From Bacteroidales bacterium (lineage in GTDB: Bacteria; Bacteroidota; Bacteroidia; Bacteroidales; UBA932): a stretch of 64,000 nt of DNA. The notes under the pieces were generated by a model that saw only the letters and a list, made by a program, of their open reading frames with translations, was not told the origin of the DNA and searched no databases. Position numbers and translations under genes: made by a program. The stretch is from positions 1 through 64,000 of the forward strand of contig JAFTWQ010000032.1 in assembly GCA_017465225.1 (NCBI GenBank). The letters are read 5' to 3'. Positions 32,144 to 40,497 of the stretch are shown here, one piece after another. Position 1 is the first letter of the stretch; the number at the start of each line of letters is the position of its first letter.

Positions 32144-34792
32144 CTATAGCGCCTTTGAGGTCTTGACCAGGGATTCTCCCAGGCCTATGCTGTAGCCTTG
32201 AGAGAAGAAGACGACTCGGTTGAAGGTGTCGGCCAGCACGATAAGCGGCAGGCGGCCTCCCTTGTCGAGTTTCATCTCGGTTGCGATCATGTTCCTCATC
32301 TTTCCGTCGATGTCGACGCCGAAGTGCACTGTAGACGGAAGCTTGAAGTCCTGGGCACGGAACTTCCTGTAGTCATCTTCTGTAGCGAACACCACGAGGA
32401 TCGGTCTGCCCCACGCCTCGAGCTCGGCAGCAGCGTCCGAGATGTCCATGAGGGCATGGTTGGTAGGCTCCGTGCCGTAGTCGACCAATGCTACTGCGAA
32501 GTAGCCGCGGCCTGTGGTTTCGAGGACGGAGAGATCCTCACGTCGGGCTCCGCCCTCCTCAGGATGACATGATGAGTATTTGATCTCCGAGTCGAAGCTT
32601 CCTATGACGCGAATCTGGTCTTTGATGTCACGCATCACAAGTTCGCGGACTGTAGTCTTTCCTTCCTCTACTGTGAAGAATTCCACATCTGCAAAGACAT
32701 TTCCGCCGGACATTCTTGAACCGCTGACAAGCATGTAATATCCGCAGTCCATCTCCCTTGGCTGACGGAAAAGCTCTGCCCACGAACCATCATAGTTCTG
32801 GAGCTGAAACTCTCCGTCTACATACTTCGAGATGCTGAAATGCACTTCGTATTTAGGGTCATCAAGGAGAGGAATCTCAGTGTAGGTCAGCTGCAGCTTG
32901 CCCTTAGGGCCGACAATCTGCTCTTCAGCATCAAAGTCCACATCATATTCCTCGAATGTCTCCATATCGAAATATTTGACCACTCTGGTTACAGGATCCA
33001 TCCACGCAGGAATCTCAAAGCTGCGGCATACCGCCACAAAGAATATCTCTCGCGATCCCTTGTCGGCAAGCCTTGTCTCCCACACACGCTTAGGATCCAG
33101 CTGCACATAACGCAGGCTGATGTCGTCATGCATCTGAAGGTTTTCCTTGCACCATTTCACGAAAAGCGCTGTGTTGTTAACCACTGTATCTGCAAGAGAC
33201 TGAGGGATATTGGTCTGGAAATACTCACGATACGGCCTGAGGAGCTCTGTATCGACTCGTGGACATGCCACATGATCAAGTGAACACTCTCCTTCTACTC
33301 CGAAATAAAGGTGATCGTCCAGAACCGACTTCGGTGTATCACGGAGATCTTTCTGAGCCAATGTCTCAAGCAACTGATATGCACTCGAAAGTCGTCCCTT
33401 CTCGTCTGCCTCATGCAGGAAAGCAGTGATTTCATCATGGTTACCTCTTGAAGAAACAAGAAGGTCTGCAATGCGCTGATCCTGATCAGGGAAGTACTTT
33501 TTCTCGAACTTCCCTGCATATTCAAGACCGGTCTGAGAAGTGAAGAATGTCGCCACATACGCATTGCGGAGAGAATCTTCATACTCCATACGGCGGGTAT
33601 TCTCCGCCCTCTGCTCATCTGTAACGTCCGGAAGCTGAGCGTTTTCCACCGGAGGAACAATCTCCATTTCCATATGCGGAATCTCCGAGCCTTCCTCATA
33701 TTCAAGGACTATGGACACAGCCTCGTCCTTGCCGTATGTAACCTTTGCAAATCCGAAGCGGCCGTCCTTTGTTGCATAGACCATCATATCGCCAAGGCCG
33801 GCTGTGAGGGCGGTCTTTCCCTGAGCATCGGTGAGTTTGAACGCCACACTGTTGAACTCGGAATAGTTATAGATCTTATAGTCTACCTTCGCCGCCTCGA
33901 CAGGAGCGCCATCTTTGTCCACAACGGTCACATCGACAACCGCAGACTCCGGTGCATAATGCTCTATGACATTGATTTCCGTATAGTTTGGAGTCTCACG
34001 GACAATCTCCTCCGGTCCGTTGTATCTTCCGAACACATTGGTATGCATCAGCATTCCCCTGCTGGCTGGAGCATTGAACCAGCCGAGGTTGAGCACCGGC
34101 TCAGGCTCGCATGCACCGAGGAAGTACCACTTGCCGTCAACCCATGCCTCAACCCATGCGTGGTTGCTGTCTGTGTGGGCCCATCTCGGGGTATATACCT
34201 GGCGGGCAGGGATTCCGACCGAGCGGAGAGCCGCTACGAGGAGAGTAGACTCCTCGCCGCAGCGGCCGTATGCTGTCTTGACAGTCGCAAGCGGAGAGCT
34301 TGTGCGTCGGTCTGAAGGCATATAGACGGCCTTTTCATGACACCAGTGGTTGACCTCCAGCACTGCATCGTGCATAGTCATGTCCTTGATTCTTGGAGCA
34401 AGTTCTTCATAGAATACATATCGTGCAGAATCAAGATTTTCGTTGTTGACGCGCACAGGGAGCACGAAATGCCTCATCTCACGCTCCGGCACATTCTTTC
34501 CCCAAGGCATCTCCTTGAGGGCCCTGCGGGTCATCCTGTAATGGTCCAGGTAATACTCCGGAGCATTGTTGACGATGTCTCCGAGCGGCATGTACGCATA
34601 TAGGAATTCGAGAGCCTCTTCTTCTTTCTGATTCAGGTCCATAGAGGCCAGGTCTATGCCTGCCGCCTGCATGATGGAACTGCGGGACTGGAAGTCATCG
34701 GCCACGATGCCGCGATACTCTTCGTCGGTGATGAAATGAGATGTGCAGGCTGTCAGAGCCAGCATAAGAATCAATGAAAATCTTGATTTCAT
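32144..34792 (-). CDS. Transglutaminase-domain lipoprotein with in-frame repeat insertion
   Basis: An 882-residue lipoprotein (signal MKSRFSLILMLALTAC). The transglutaminase-like core is clear: Cys178 in TAYGRCGEESTLLV, His211 in SNHAWVEAWVDGKWYFLGAC, then the Asp/Glu region. After the core come beta-rich regions resembling Ig/CNA-like domains (VVDVTVVDKDGAPVEAAKVD) and a thioredoxin-like C-terminal stretch (GRPILVVFATEDDYRKF). Near residues 741-755 the segment SSCHPEEGGARREDLSVL is the translation of a palindromic element (32532-32570). The ATG overlaps the tilS stop as ATGA. Substrate unknown; protein cross-linking or peptidase activity are options. Confidence 0.82.
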   Translation of the reverse strand: MKSRFSLILMLALTACTSHFITDEEYRGIVADDFQSRSSIMQAAGIDLASMDLNQKEEEALEFLYAYMPLGDIVNNAPEYYLDHYRMTRRALKEMPWGKNVPEREMRHFVLPVRVNNENLDSARYVFYEELAPRIKDMTMHDAVLEVNHWCHEKAVYMPSDRRTSSPLATVKTAYGRCGEESTLLVAALRSVGIPARQVYTPRWAHTDSNHAWVEAWVDGKWYFLGACEPEPVLNLGWFNAPASRGMLMHTNVFGRYNGPEEIVRETPNYTEINVIEHYAPESAVVDVTVVDKDGAPVEAAKVDYKIYNYSEFNSVAFKLTDAQGKTALTAGLGDMMVYATKDGRFGFAKVTYGKDEAVSIVLEYEEGSEIPHMEMEIVPPVENAQLPDVTDEQRAENTRRMEYEDSLRNAYVATFFTSQTGLEYAGKFEKKYFPDQDQRIADLLVSSRGNHDEITAFLHEADEKGRLSSAYQLLETLAQKDLRDTPKSVLDDHLYFGVEGECSLDHVACPRVDTELLRPYREYFQTNIPQSLADTVVNNTALFVKWCKENLQMHDDISLRYVQLDPKRVWETRLADKGSREIFFVAVCRSFEIPAWMDPVTRVVKYFDMETFEEYDVDFDAEEQIVGPKGKLQLTYTEIPLLDDPKYEVHFSISKYVDGEFQLQNYDGSWAELFRQPREMDCGYYMLVSGSRMSGGNVFADVEFFTVEEGKTTVRELVMRDIKDQIRVIGSFDSEIKYSSCHPEEGGARREDLSVLETTGRGYFAVALVDYGTEPTNHALMDISDAAAELEAWGRPILVVFATEDDYRKFRAQDFKLPSTVHFGVDIDGKMRNMIATEMKLDKGGRLPLIVLADTFNRVVFFSQGYSIGLGESLVKTSKAL
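32532..32570. repeat. Palindromic element inside the transglutaminase gene
   Basis: AGATCCTCACGTCGGG..CCCTCCTCAGGATGACA, a 39-nt palindrome read in frame as CHPEEGGARREDL. It matches the inverted copy at 35579-35617 inside tilS except for the central loop. Confidence 0.85.
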
Positions 34793-36435
34793 AGTGTTAT
34801 CCTGATTATTGATGTGGTCCTGTCGGACACTTTATAGTGGTCGTCTATTCTTACTCCGAGCAAGGCTGCAACGTGCTGTTTCTCAGCCCTGTCGCCGGTG
34901 CAGTCAACCAGAACAAGGGCGTTTTCCTTGTCCTGATAACTGTATTTGAGGTCAGTGAACATGTCACTGAGTTTCTTCTTACCTTTCATTCCGAAAGGAA
35001 TCATCCAGTCGCCGCTTCTCCATCCGCGGCAGACAAAAGGGAACTTCAGTTTGTCAGCATCGAAGATGAGCGTGCCTGCAGGCTGCTGCAGGGGCATTTC
35101 TGCCGACCAGGGCAGGACTTCGACAACGAAACGCCTTCCGTTGCAGTGGTATGCTCCGGCTCCACGCACCGGGACAAAGGGATCCCCGATCAGGTCGGGG
35201 ATGACGGCAACGTCACGGCCGGTATCAACGGGGACGTCACAGCCGGGATCGACGGGAGCGTCATGGCCGGCTTGACCGGCCATCTTTGGAACGACCACAA
35301 GACTCTGGCGTTCCGTACGCAGGACATAGCCGGCAGACTCGAAGCGTTTGCCCGAAACGGTCCTGTCAGACATAAGCAGGCTCTCGAGGGATTCGAGGAC
35401 CGAGGCGTTGAAGCCGTATGGTTCAAGGATATAATATAACAGGTATCGCCATTGAGGGATTTCCAGAAGGCGGGGGATGGAGATTGCCACGGCCTCTTCG
35501 AAGCCTCGCAATGACGTGTGTAGGGAAGCCTCACAAGGGCCCTTCTGGTCACTCTGAGGAGTGCGGGAGCCTTCTGGTGTCATCCTGAGGAGGGACAAAG
35601 TCCCGACGTGAGGATCTATAACAGCAGAAAGCTGCATACGACACCATTCTTCTACAATGGAAGAGGCGTCGGAGAGGTATGTCATTTCTCGGTTGAGCGT
35701 ACGGACATACGAAGGGTTCATGCGCTCGAAGAGCGGGAAGACTTCGTGACGGATGCTGTTGCGGCGGTATTCCACCGATGAGTTGGTGCTGTCTTCGCGG
35801 TATGGGACTTTCCATGCGAAGACGTGGCCTTCGATCTGCTTGCGGGTGAAGGTCAGGAGGGGGCGGAGGATTGCCACGTCGCTGCGCTCCTCGCAATGAC
35901 ATGTGGGGCGCTCATCGCAATGACGTGTGGGGTGCTCATCGCAATGACGTGACAGATATGGAAGAGGAGAGATGGGTTTCATGCCGGTGAGGCCTTTGAG
36001 GCCTGCTCCGCGTACCATGTTGAGAACCAAAGTCTCGGCATTGTCGTCCGCATGATGCGCAACGGCAACAGCAGCATAGCCATGCTCCTGGCATAATTCT
36101 CCGAACCACCTGTATCTCAATTCCCTGGCAGCCATTTCTATGCTCAGGCCATTCTCTGCAGCATATCCGGCAGTATCAAAATCCACGCGATGCATACGCA
36201 CGCCGTTCTCCTCGGCCCACCTCGTCACTAGGACCTCATCGCCGTCGCTTTCCTCTCCACGAAGATGGAAATTACAATGCGCAATGGCGAAACTTCCTGC
36301 CCCGAAGCAGCGGAGCCAGAGGTCGGCGAGGCACATCGAGTCGATTCCGCCGCTGACTGCAAGAAGACAAGGGGCTGACCATTCATTGATCAGCCCCCTC
36401 ATCTCTTCTATTGTATTTGCAAATCTTCTTTGCAT
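34789..36435 (-). CDS. tilS: tRNA(Ile)-lysidine synthase with repeat-derived insertions
   Basis: A 548-residue TilS, which makes lysidine at position 34 of tRNA-Ile2 so it reads AUA. The PP-loop is SGGIDSMC (about residue 29), with AIAHCNFHLRGEESDGDE, VAVAHHADDNAETLVLNMVRG and the C-terminal substrate-binding RGWRSGDWMIPFGMKGKKKL. Usual bacteroidete length is about 430-440 residues. The excess is three insertion zones at about residues 161-189, 274-318 and 384-419, all encoded by palindromic elements. The reading frame is kept throughout and no stop or frameshift interrupts the gene, so it is probably functional. TAATG joins it to the DUF3078 gene upstream. Confidence 0.9.
   Translation of the reverse strand: MQRRFANTIEEMRGLINEWSAPCLLAVSGGIDSMCLADLWLRCFGAGSFAIAHCNFHLRGEESDGDEVLVTRWAEENGVRMHRVDFDTAGYAAENGLSIEMAARELRYRWFGELCQEHGYAAVAVAHHADDNAETLVLNMVRGAGLKGLTGMKPISPLPYLSRHCDEHPTRHCDERPTCHCEERSDVAILRPLLTFTRKQIEGHVFAWKVPYREDSTNSSVEYRRNSIRHEVFPLFERMNPSYVRTLNREMTYLSDASSIVEEWCRMQLSAVIDPHVGTLSLLRMTPEGSRTPQSDQKGPCEASLHTSLRGFEEAVAISIPRLLEIPQWRYLLYYILEPYGFNASVLESLESLLMSDRTVSGKRFESAGYVLRTERQSLVVVPKMAGQAGHDAPVDPGCDVPVDTGRDVAVIPDLIGDPFVPVRGAGAYHCNGRRFVVEVLPWSAEMPLQQPAGTLIFDADKLKFPFVCRGWRSGDWMIPFGMKGKKKLSDMFTDLKYSYQDKENALVLVDCTGDRAEKQHVAALLGVRIDDHYKVSDRTTSIIRITL
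35181..35277. repeat. Type C palindrome plus 24-nt ladder inside tilS
   Basis: GATCCCCGAT..GTCGGGGATGAC (35181-35205), then three 24-nt units at 35206-35229, 35230-35253 and 35254-35277, each with a GTCA and GCCGG core. Translated, they give an 8-residue repeat of the form GxDxPVDx. Confidence 0.8.
35482..35617. repeat. Type B and type A elements inside tilS
   Basis: A type B palindrome (35482-35515, GATTGCCACG..CTCGCAATGAC) and a type A palindrome (35579-35617, GTCATCCTGAGG..GTGAGGATCT) with a degenerate intermediate stretch between them, including partial repeats of CCTTCTGGT and CTGAGGAG. All is translated in frame. Confidence 0.78.
35869..35948. repeat. Type B palindrome plus two 24-nt ladder units inside tilS
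   Basis: A type B palindrome (35869-35900, GATTGCCACG..CTCGCAATGAC) followed by two 24-nt units (35901-35924, 35925-35948), each ending CTCATCGCAATGAC. The translation gives RHCDEHPT, RHCDERPT and then CHCEERSDVAI. The 24-nt length keeps frame. Confidence 0.85.
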
Positions 36436-37556
36436 TACTTCTTGCTTGCAATAGTATATGTAAATCCGAAGAGGAGTGACTCCTTGAACTGCACCCTCTG
36501 CTTTGTAAGGCCATCAGCCTCATTGAATATCATGACCTTATCATCATAGATGAGGTTGGTGGTCAATGTGAGAGAAAAGTACTTCGCGAGCTTCCAGTCG
36601 AATCTGTTATCCCAGTTCACACGGAGATTCTCCGGATGATCGAGGTAGTTCGAGAAGAGGACGAGCTGTGAGGTGTAGGCAAAGTTGTCATTGACCTTCA
36701 CTGCTATATCCGCCTTTATCTGGGCACCGAATTCGAAGCGGGCCGGACGGTAGTACTGTCCCAGTGCTGCACCGCCTTCCTCAACCGCCTTGTTATAATT
36801 CTCAAGAGCCTCCGGAGCAAGTTTTGAAATGTCCTTGTAACTGTCCTTGAGATCCATACCGTAATTCTTCCTGAGCAGAGGATCGGTAACAATCACAAAT
36901 CCACCAGTCAGAGGTGCGATATTCAATGAAAGCCATTTGAGAGGCTTTACATCGATACCGACCGCAAGATTGGTATATGCAGGAGCAAGGAAACCAGATT
37001 TGATCTTACGTGCATCCTTCCAGTACTTGATCAGTTCGTCACGAGGGATCTCACCCTCCGGCAATGAAGGAGTAAGATAATCATATCCTGTATTGAACTG
37101 TGACTTGAAGTCATAGTTTATCGAAAGAGAGAAGTTCTTCATATTCACATTCTTGTATCCGAACTTGCTCTCAAGATAGATTCGGTCATCACTCTTCTGG
37201 AGGATAGGCTTCGAAGATGCGTATACGAATCCATAGTCCAGCTGGAGACGGTTGTTCCAGAACATATCGTTCTTCTTGTAGTTGGCGTTACCATCGATGA
37301 AAGCCTGGAGGGTAACGGTGTTGTCACCTCCGGCCGCCCAGTTTGTAAGCGATGTCTGGCCGAACTTGATGTTTGTCTTGAGAGACTCCTCCCAATACTT
37401 TGGCTTCGGCTCCTTCTTCTCCACTTCCGGAGCCTCGGCAACAGCTGCGGCCGCCGCAGCAGCAGCCTTCTGCGCATCAGTAAGTTCCTGCGCAACAGCG
37501 ACATGAGTCATTCCCATGCACACAGCGACGACGCATGCAAAAAATATCTTCTTCAT
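36435..37556 (-). CDS. DUF3078 outer-membrane-type protein
   Basis: A 373-residue exported protein with signal MKKIFFACVVAVCMGMTHV (cleaved near VAQ/E), a poly-Ala linker (residues about 29-42), and a beta-barrel-like body. The DUF3078 hallmark near the N terminus, FGQTSLTNWAAGGDNTVT, is conserved. The last residues (LLFGFTYTIASKK) are consistent with a barrel end. Function unknown. It lies between proS and tilS and is coupled to tilS by TAATG. Confidence 0.87.
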   Translation of the reverse strand: MKKIFFACVVAVCMGMTHVAVAQELTDAQKAAAAAAAAVAEAPEVEKKEPKPKYWEESLKTNIKFGQTSLTNWAAGGDNTVTLQAFIDGNANYKKNDMFWNNRLQLDYGFVYASSKPILQKSDDRIYLESKFGYKNVNMKNFSLSINYDFKSQFNTGYDYLTPSLPEGEIPRDELIKYWKDARKIKSGFLAPAYTNLAVGIDVKPLKWLSLNIAPLTGGFVIVTDPLLRKNYGMDLKDSYKDISKLAPEALENYNKAVEEGGAALGQYYRPARFEFGAQIKADIAVKVNDNFAYTSQLVLFSNYLDHPENLRVNWDNRFDWKLAKYFSLTLTTNLIYDDKVMIFNEADGLTKQRVQFKESLLFGFTYTIASKK

Positions 37557-37567
37557 TATAGCTCAGT

Positions 37568-39049
37568 TTAGTATGAAATAGCGAAAAGCACTCTCTGATG
37601 AGATGGTTTGCCGGAATAGATACATGTACCTTCCTCCATGCATACAGCGCTGTCGACAGGGATGCATCGGATGGTAGCCTTTGTCTCTTCCTTGATCTTC
37701 TCCTCTGTTTCAGGAGTACCGTCCCAATGGCAGAGAAGGAATCCTCCCTTTGTGATCTCTTCCTTGAACTCTTCCCAGGTATCCACCTTGCGGATGCTCT
37801 CGTCGCGGAACTTGAGCGCCTTCGCATAGATGTTGTCCTGGATCTCGTCGAGAAGCGCTGCTATCACGTCTGCAACACCTTCCTGAGGATGCGAAGCCTT
37901 CTCGCAGGTATCACGGCGTGCAAGCTCCACAGTGCCGTTCTCGAGATCACGTCCGCCCATTGCAAGACGTACCGGAACACCCTTGAGCTCCCACTCCGCG
38001 AACTTGAAGCCCGGACGGAGAGTATCGCGGCTGTCGATCTTGACAGTGATGCCCTTTGCCTCAAGCTCCTTCTTGAATGCCGCCATCTTGTCGAGGATCG
38101 CGTTGTTCACAGCCTCGTCCTTTCCTGTGATAGGAACCATCACGACCTGGATAGGAGCGAGCTTCGGAGGAAGCACAAGACCGTTGTCGTCTCCGTGAGC
38201 CATGATGAGAGCACCCATAAGACGGGTAGAGACACCCCATGATGTAGCCCAGACATACTCCTGCTGGCCTTCCTTGTTGGTGAACATGACGTCGAACGCC
38301 TTTGCGAAGTTCTGTCCGAGGAAGTGCGATGTACCTGCCTGCAGAGCCTTTCCGTCCTGCATGAGGGCTTCGATGGTCATTGTATCGAGGGCACCCGCGA
38401 AACGCTCGTTAGGGCTCTTGTGACCCACCACTACAGGCACGCCCATGTAGTTACGCGCGAAGTCGGCGTATACATTCACCATCTTCATTGTCTCCTCTTC
38501 AGCCTCCTGACGTGTTGCATGAGCGGTATGTCCCTCCTGCCAGAGGAACTCTGCCGTACGGAGGAAAAGACGCGTACGCATCTCCCAGCGCACTACATTC
38601 GCCCACTGGTTGCAGAGGATCGGGAGGTCTCTCCATGAAGTCACCCAATTCTTGTATGTATTCCAGATGATTGTCTCTGATGTAGGACGTACGATAAGCT
38701 CCTCCTCAAGTCTTGCCGAAGGATCGACAACGACGCCGTTTCCGTCAGGATCAGCCATGAGCCTGTGATGAGTCACGACTGCGCACTCCTTTGCGAATCC
38801 CTCAACATGCTCCGCCTCACGGCTGAGGAAAGATTTAGGGATGAAAAGCGGGAAATATGCGTTCTGGTGGCCAGTTTCCTTGAACATCTTGTCAAGCACG
38901 TCCTGCATCTTCTCCCAGATCGCATATCCGTAAGGCTTGATCACCATACATCCTCTGACCGCTGAACGCTCTGCCAGATCTGCCTTTACAACGAGGTTGT
39001 CATACCACTGCGAGTAATTGTCAGACCTCTTAGTTACCTCTTTTGCCAT
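37568..39049 (-). CDS. proS: Prolyl-tRNA synthetase, eukaryote/archaeal-like type
   Basis: A 493-residue class II aminoacyl-tRNA synthetase. The start at 39049 ([20 protein letters not shown]) is chosen over an extended frame upstream. Motif 2 is [22 protein letters not shown], motif 3 the [20 protein letters not shown] region; the C-terminal SYDIRRCIP-like zinc-binding end appears as [20 protein letters not shown]. The size and absence of the bacterial INS editing domain mark the ProS type 3 found in Bacteroidetes and Deinococcus. Confidence 0.96.
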   Translation of the reverse strand: MAKEVTKRSDNYSQWYDNLVVKADLAERSAVRGCMVIKPYGYAIWEKMQDVLDKMFKETGHQNAYFPLFIPKSFLSREAEHVEGFAKECAVVTHHRLMADPDGNGVVVDPSARLEEELIVRPTSETIIWNTYKNWVTSWRDLPILCNQWANVVRWEMRTRLFLRTAEFLWQEGHTAHATRQEAEEETMKMVNVYADFARNYMGVPVVVGHKSPNERFAGALDTMTIEALMQDGKALQAGTSHFLGQNFAKAFDVMFTNKEGQQEYVWATSWGVSTRLMGALIMAHGDDNGLVLPPKLAPIQVVMVPITGKDEAVNNAILDKMAAFKKELEAKGITVKIDSRDTLRPGFKFAEWELKGVPVRLAMGGRDLENGTVELARRDTCEKASHPQEGVADVIAALLDEIQDNIYAKALKFRDESIRKVDTWEEFKEEITKGGFLLCHWDGTPETEEKIKEETKATIRCIPVDSAVCMEEGTCIYSGKPSHQRVLFAISY

Positions 39050-39196
39050 TGTATTTTTGCTTTTTATTGTTTTTATGCGTAATATTGTATTTGAATCCGC
39101 AACTCTGCAAGGCCGAAATATAACGGTACAGTTATTGCAAGACACAAACAGGTTGCGAAGATACGAAATAATTATAAATAAATGGGAGAAAAGACT

Positions 39197-40477
39197 ATGA
39201 AAAAGAGTTCAGCGCTACTTATTGCCGCGGCCCTCATGCTCACGTCATGCGGAACCATAGCCCAGATGGCTGATTCCGACAGCGGGCAGCAGTTCCAGGA
39301 CGGCATCTACAGCAATACCCCGGCGTTCAGGACAAAGGTCGAGAAAGCCGATTCAAAGACAGAGACACAGGCTCTCATAGAAAAGACCAAGGAATCTCCG
39401 ATATACCTTTTCGGTGACAAGAAGGACACTGTCATGATCCCTCAGGACATGTCAGCAACAATCAGATACGACCAGAAGCTGGGAAGTACCGTTGTGACTG
39501 TCGGAGAGAATCCTTATGACTGGAGATACGATCTCGAGAACAACTACGGATACTGGTACGGCCCTTACAGCATCGGAAGTTCGTGGTACTGGAGCAGACA
39601 TTATTCCCCATGGTACTCATGGAATTTCGCGCCATGGAGATATCACGGATGGTATGATCCATGGTACTACGGTGCAAACTGGGGATGGTACGACCCATGG
39701 TATTACGGAGGATACTGGGGAGGCTGGTATGACCCATGGTACTACGGAGGATATTGGGGCTGGCATGACCCATGGTACTACCACCATCACGGATGGTACG
39801 ATCCATACTGGGGACACCATCACCACCATCACGGACCGGGCTATCACCCTGACTATCATAAGGATGTATGGTATGGCTCAAGACATCAGACCGGGTCTGA
39901 AAGAGTATTCGGAAGCACCTCGTCGATCAGAGGAGGAATCGGCAGCAGAAGCACTGTCAGCAGGAACGAAAGCACAGGAAGAAGCACGGCTTCCGTTACA
40001 AGGACTCCTTCATCAGGAAGATCGGCCGTCAGCAGGACTACAGTTGCCAGAACAACGCCAACCACAAGGACCGACAGGGTATCTGCAAGACCGGCAGGAA
40101 GCGTGACCAAGCCTGCAACAGGAACAGTCAACAGAGGAACAAGCTCATCAAGCCGCCCTACCGGAGCTGCAGGACGCACACCTTCATCTGTTTCATCACA
40201 GTCCAACCATCGCAGACCTGCAGGCGTGACCACAAACAGAGGAGGCGGATCTTCATATAGCGGAAGCACTCCTTCATCAGTGAACAGAGGTTCGGGCACG
40301 ACAAGCAGATCGTCAAGCTACGGAGGATCATCAAGCTACGGCAGAAGCAGCAGTTCATCCGTAAGCCGCTCATCATCAAGCTATGGCGGCGGTAGCTCAA
40401 GCAGAGGAAGCTCCGGCGGAGGATACAGCGGCGGTGGCGGAAGCAGAAGCGGCGGATCATCCGGAGGAAGAAGATAA
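39197..40477 (+). CDS. Low-complexity lipoprotein with WYDPWYYGG repeats
   Basis: A 426-residue lipoprotein (signal [18 protein letters not shown], lipobox Cys18). A globular N-terminal part (about residues 19-110) is followed by a Trp/Tyr-rich block with repeats of WYDPWYYGG and [12 protein letters not shown], then a C-terminal tail of about 200 residues made of Ser, Gly, Arg and Thr. Proteins of this build occur in Bacteroides with the label vitellogenin-like; no function is known. Aromatic/His and Ser/Arg-rich regions suggest a surface-exposed, possibly adhesive or metal-binding role, which is inference. A divergent 147-nt gap separates it from proS. Confidence 0.72.
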   Translation: MKKSSALLIAAALMLTSCGTIAQMADSDSGQQFQDGIYSNTPAFRTKVEKADSKTETQALIEKTKESPIYLFGDKKDTVMIPQDMSATIRYDQKLGSTVVTVGENPYDWRYDLENNYGYWYGPYSIGSSWYWSRHYSPWYSWNFAPWRYHGWYDPWYYGANWGWYDPWYYGGYWGGWYDPWYYGGYWGWHDPWYYHHHGWYDPYWGHHHHHHGPGYHPDYHKDVWYGSRHQTGSERVFGSTSSIRGGIGSRSTVSRNESTGRSTASVTRTPSSGRSAVSRTTVARTTPTTRTDRVSARPAGSVTKPATGTVNRGTSSSSRPTGAAGRTPSSVSSQSNHRRPAGVTTNRGGGSSYSGSTPSSVNRGSGTTSRSSSYGGSSSYGRSSSSSVSRSSSSYGGGSSSRGSSGGGYSGGGGSRSGGSSGGRR

Positions 40478-40497
40478 GAACATTAAAACGAACGGAA

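Noticed and set aside
39516..40106. Long plus-strand frame inside the WYDPWYY lipoprotein gene
   Set aside because: It is a shadow caused by the repetitive GG/TA-rich codons; the lipoprotein frame has a signal peptide and the proper start.
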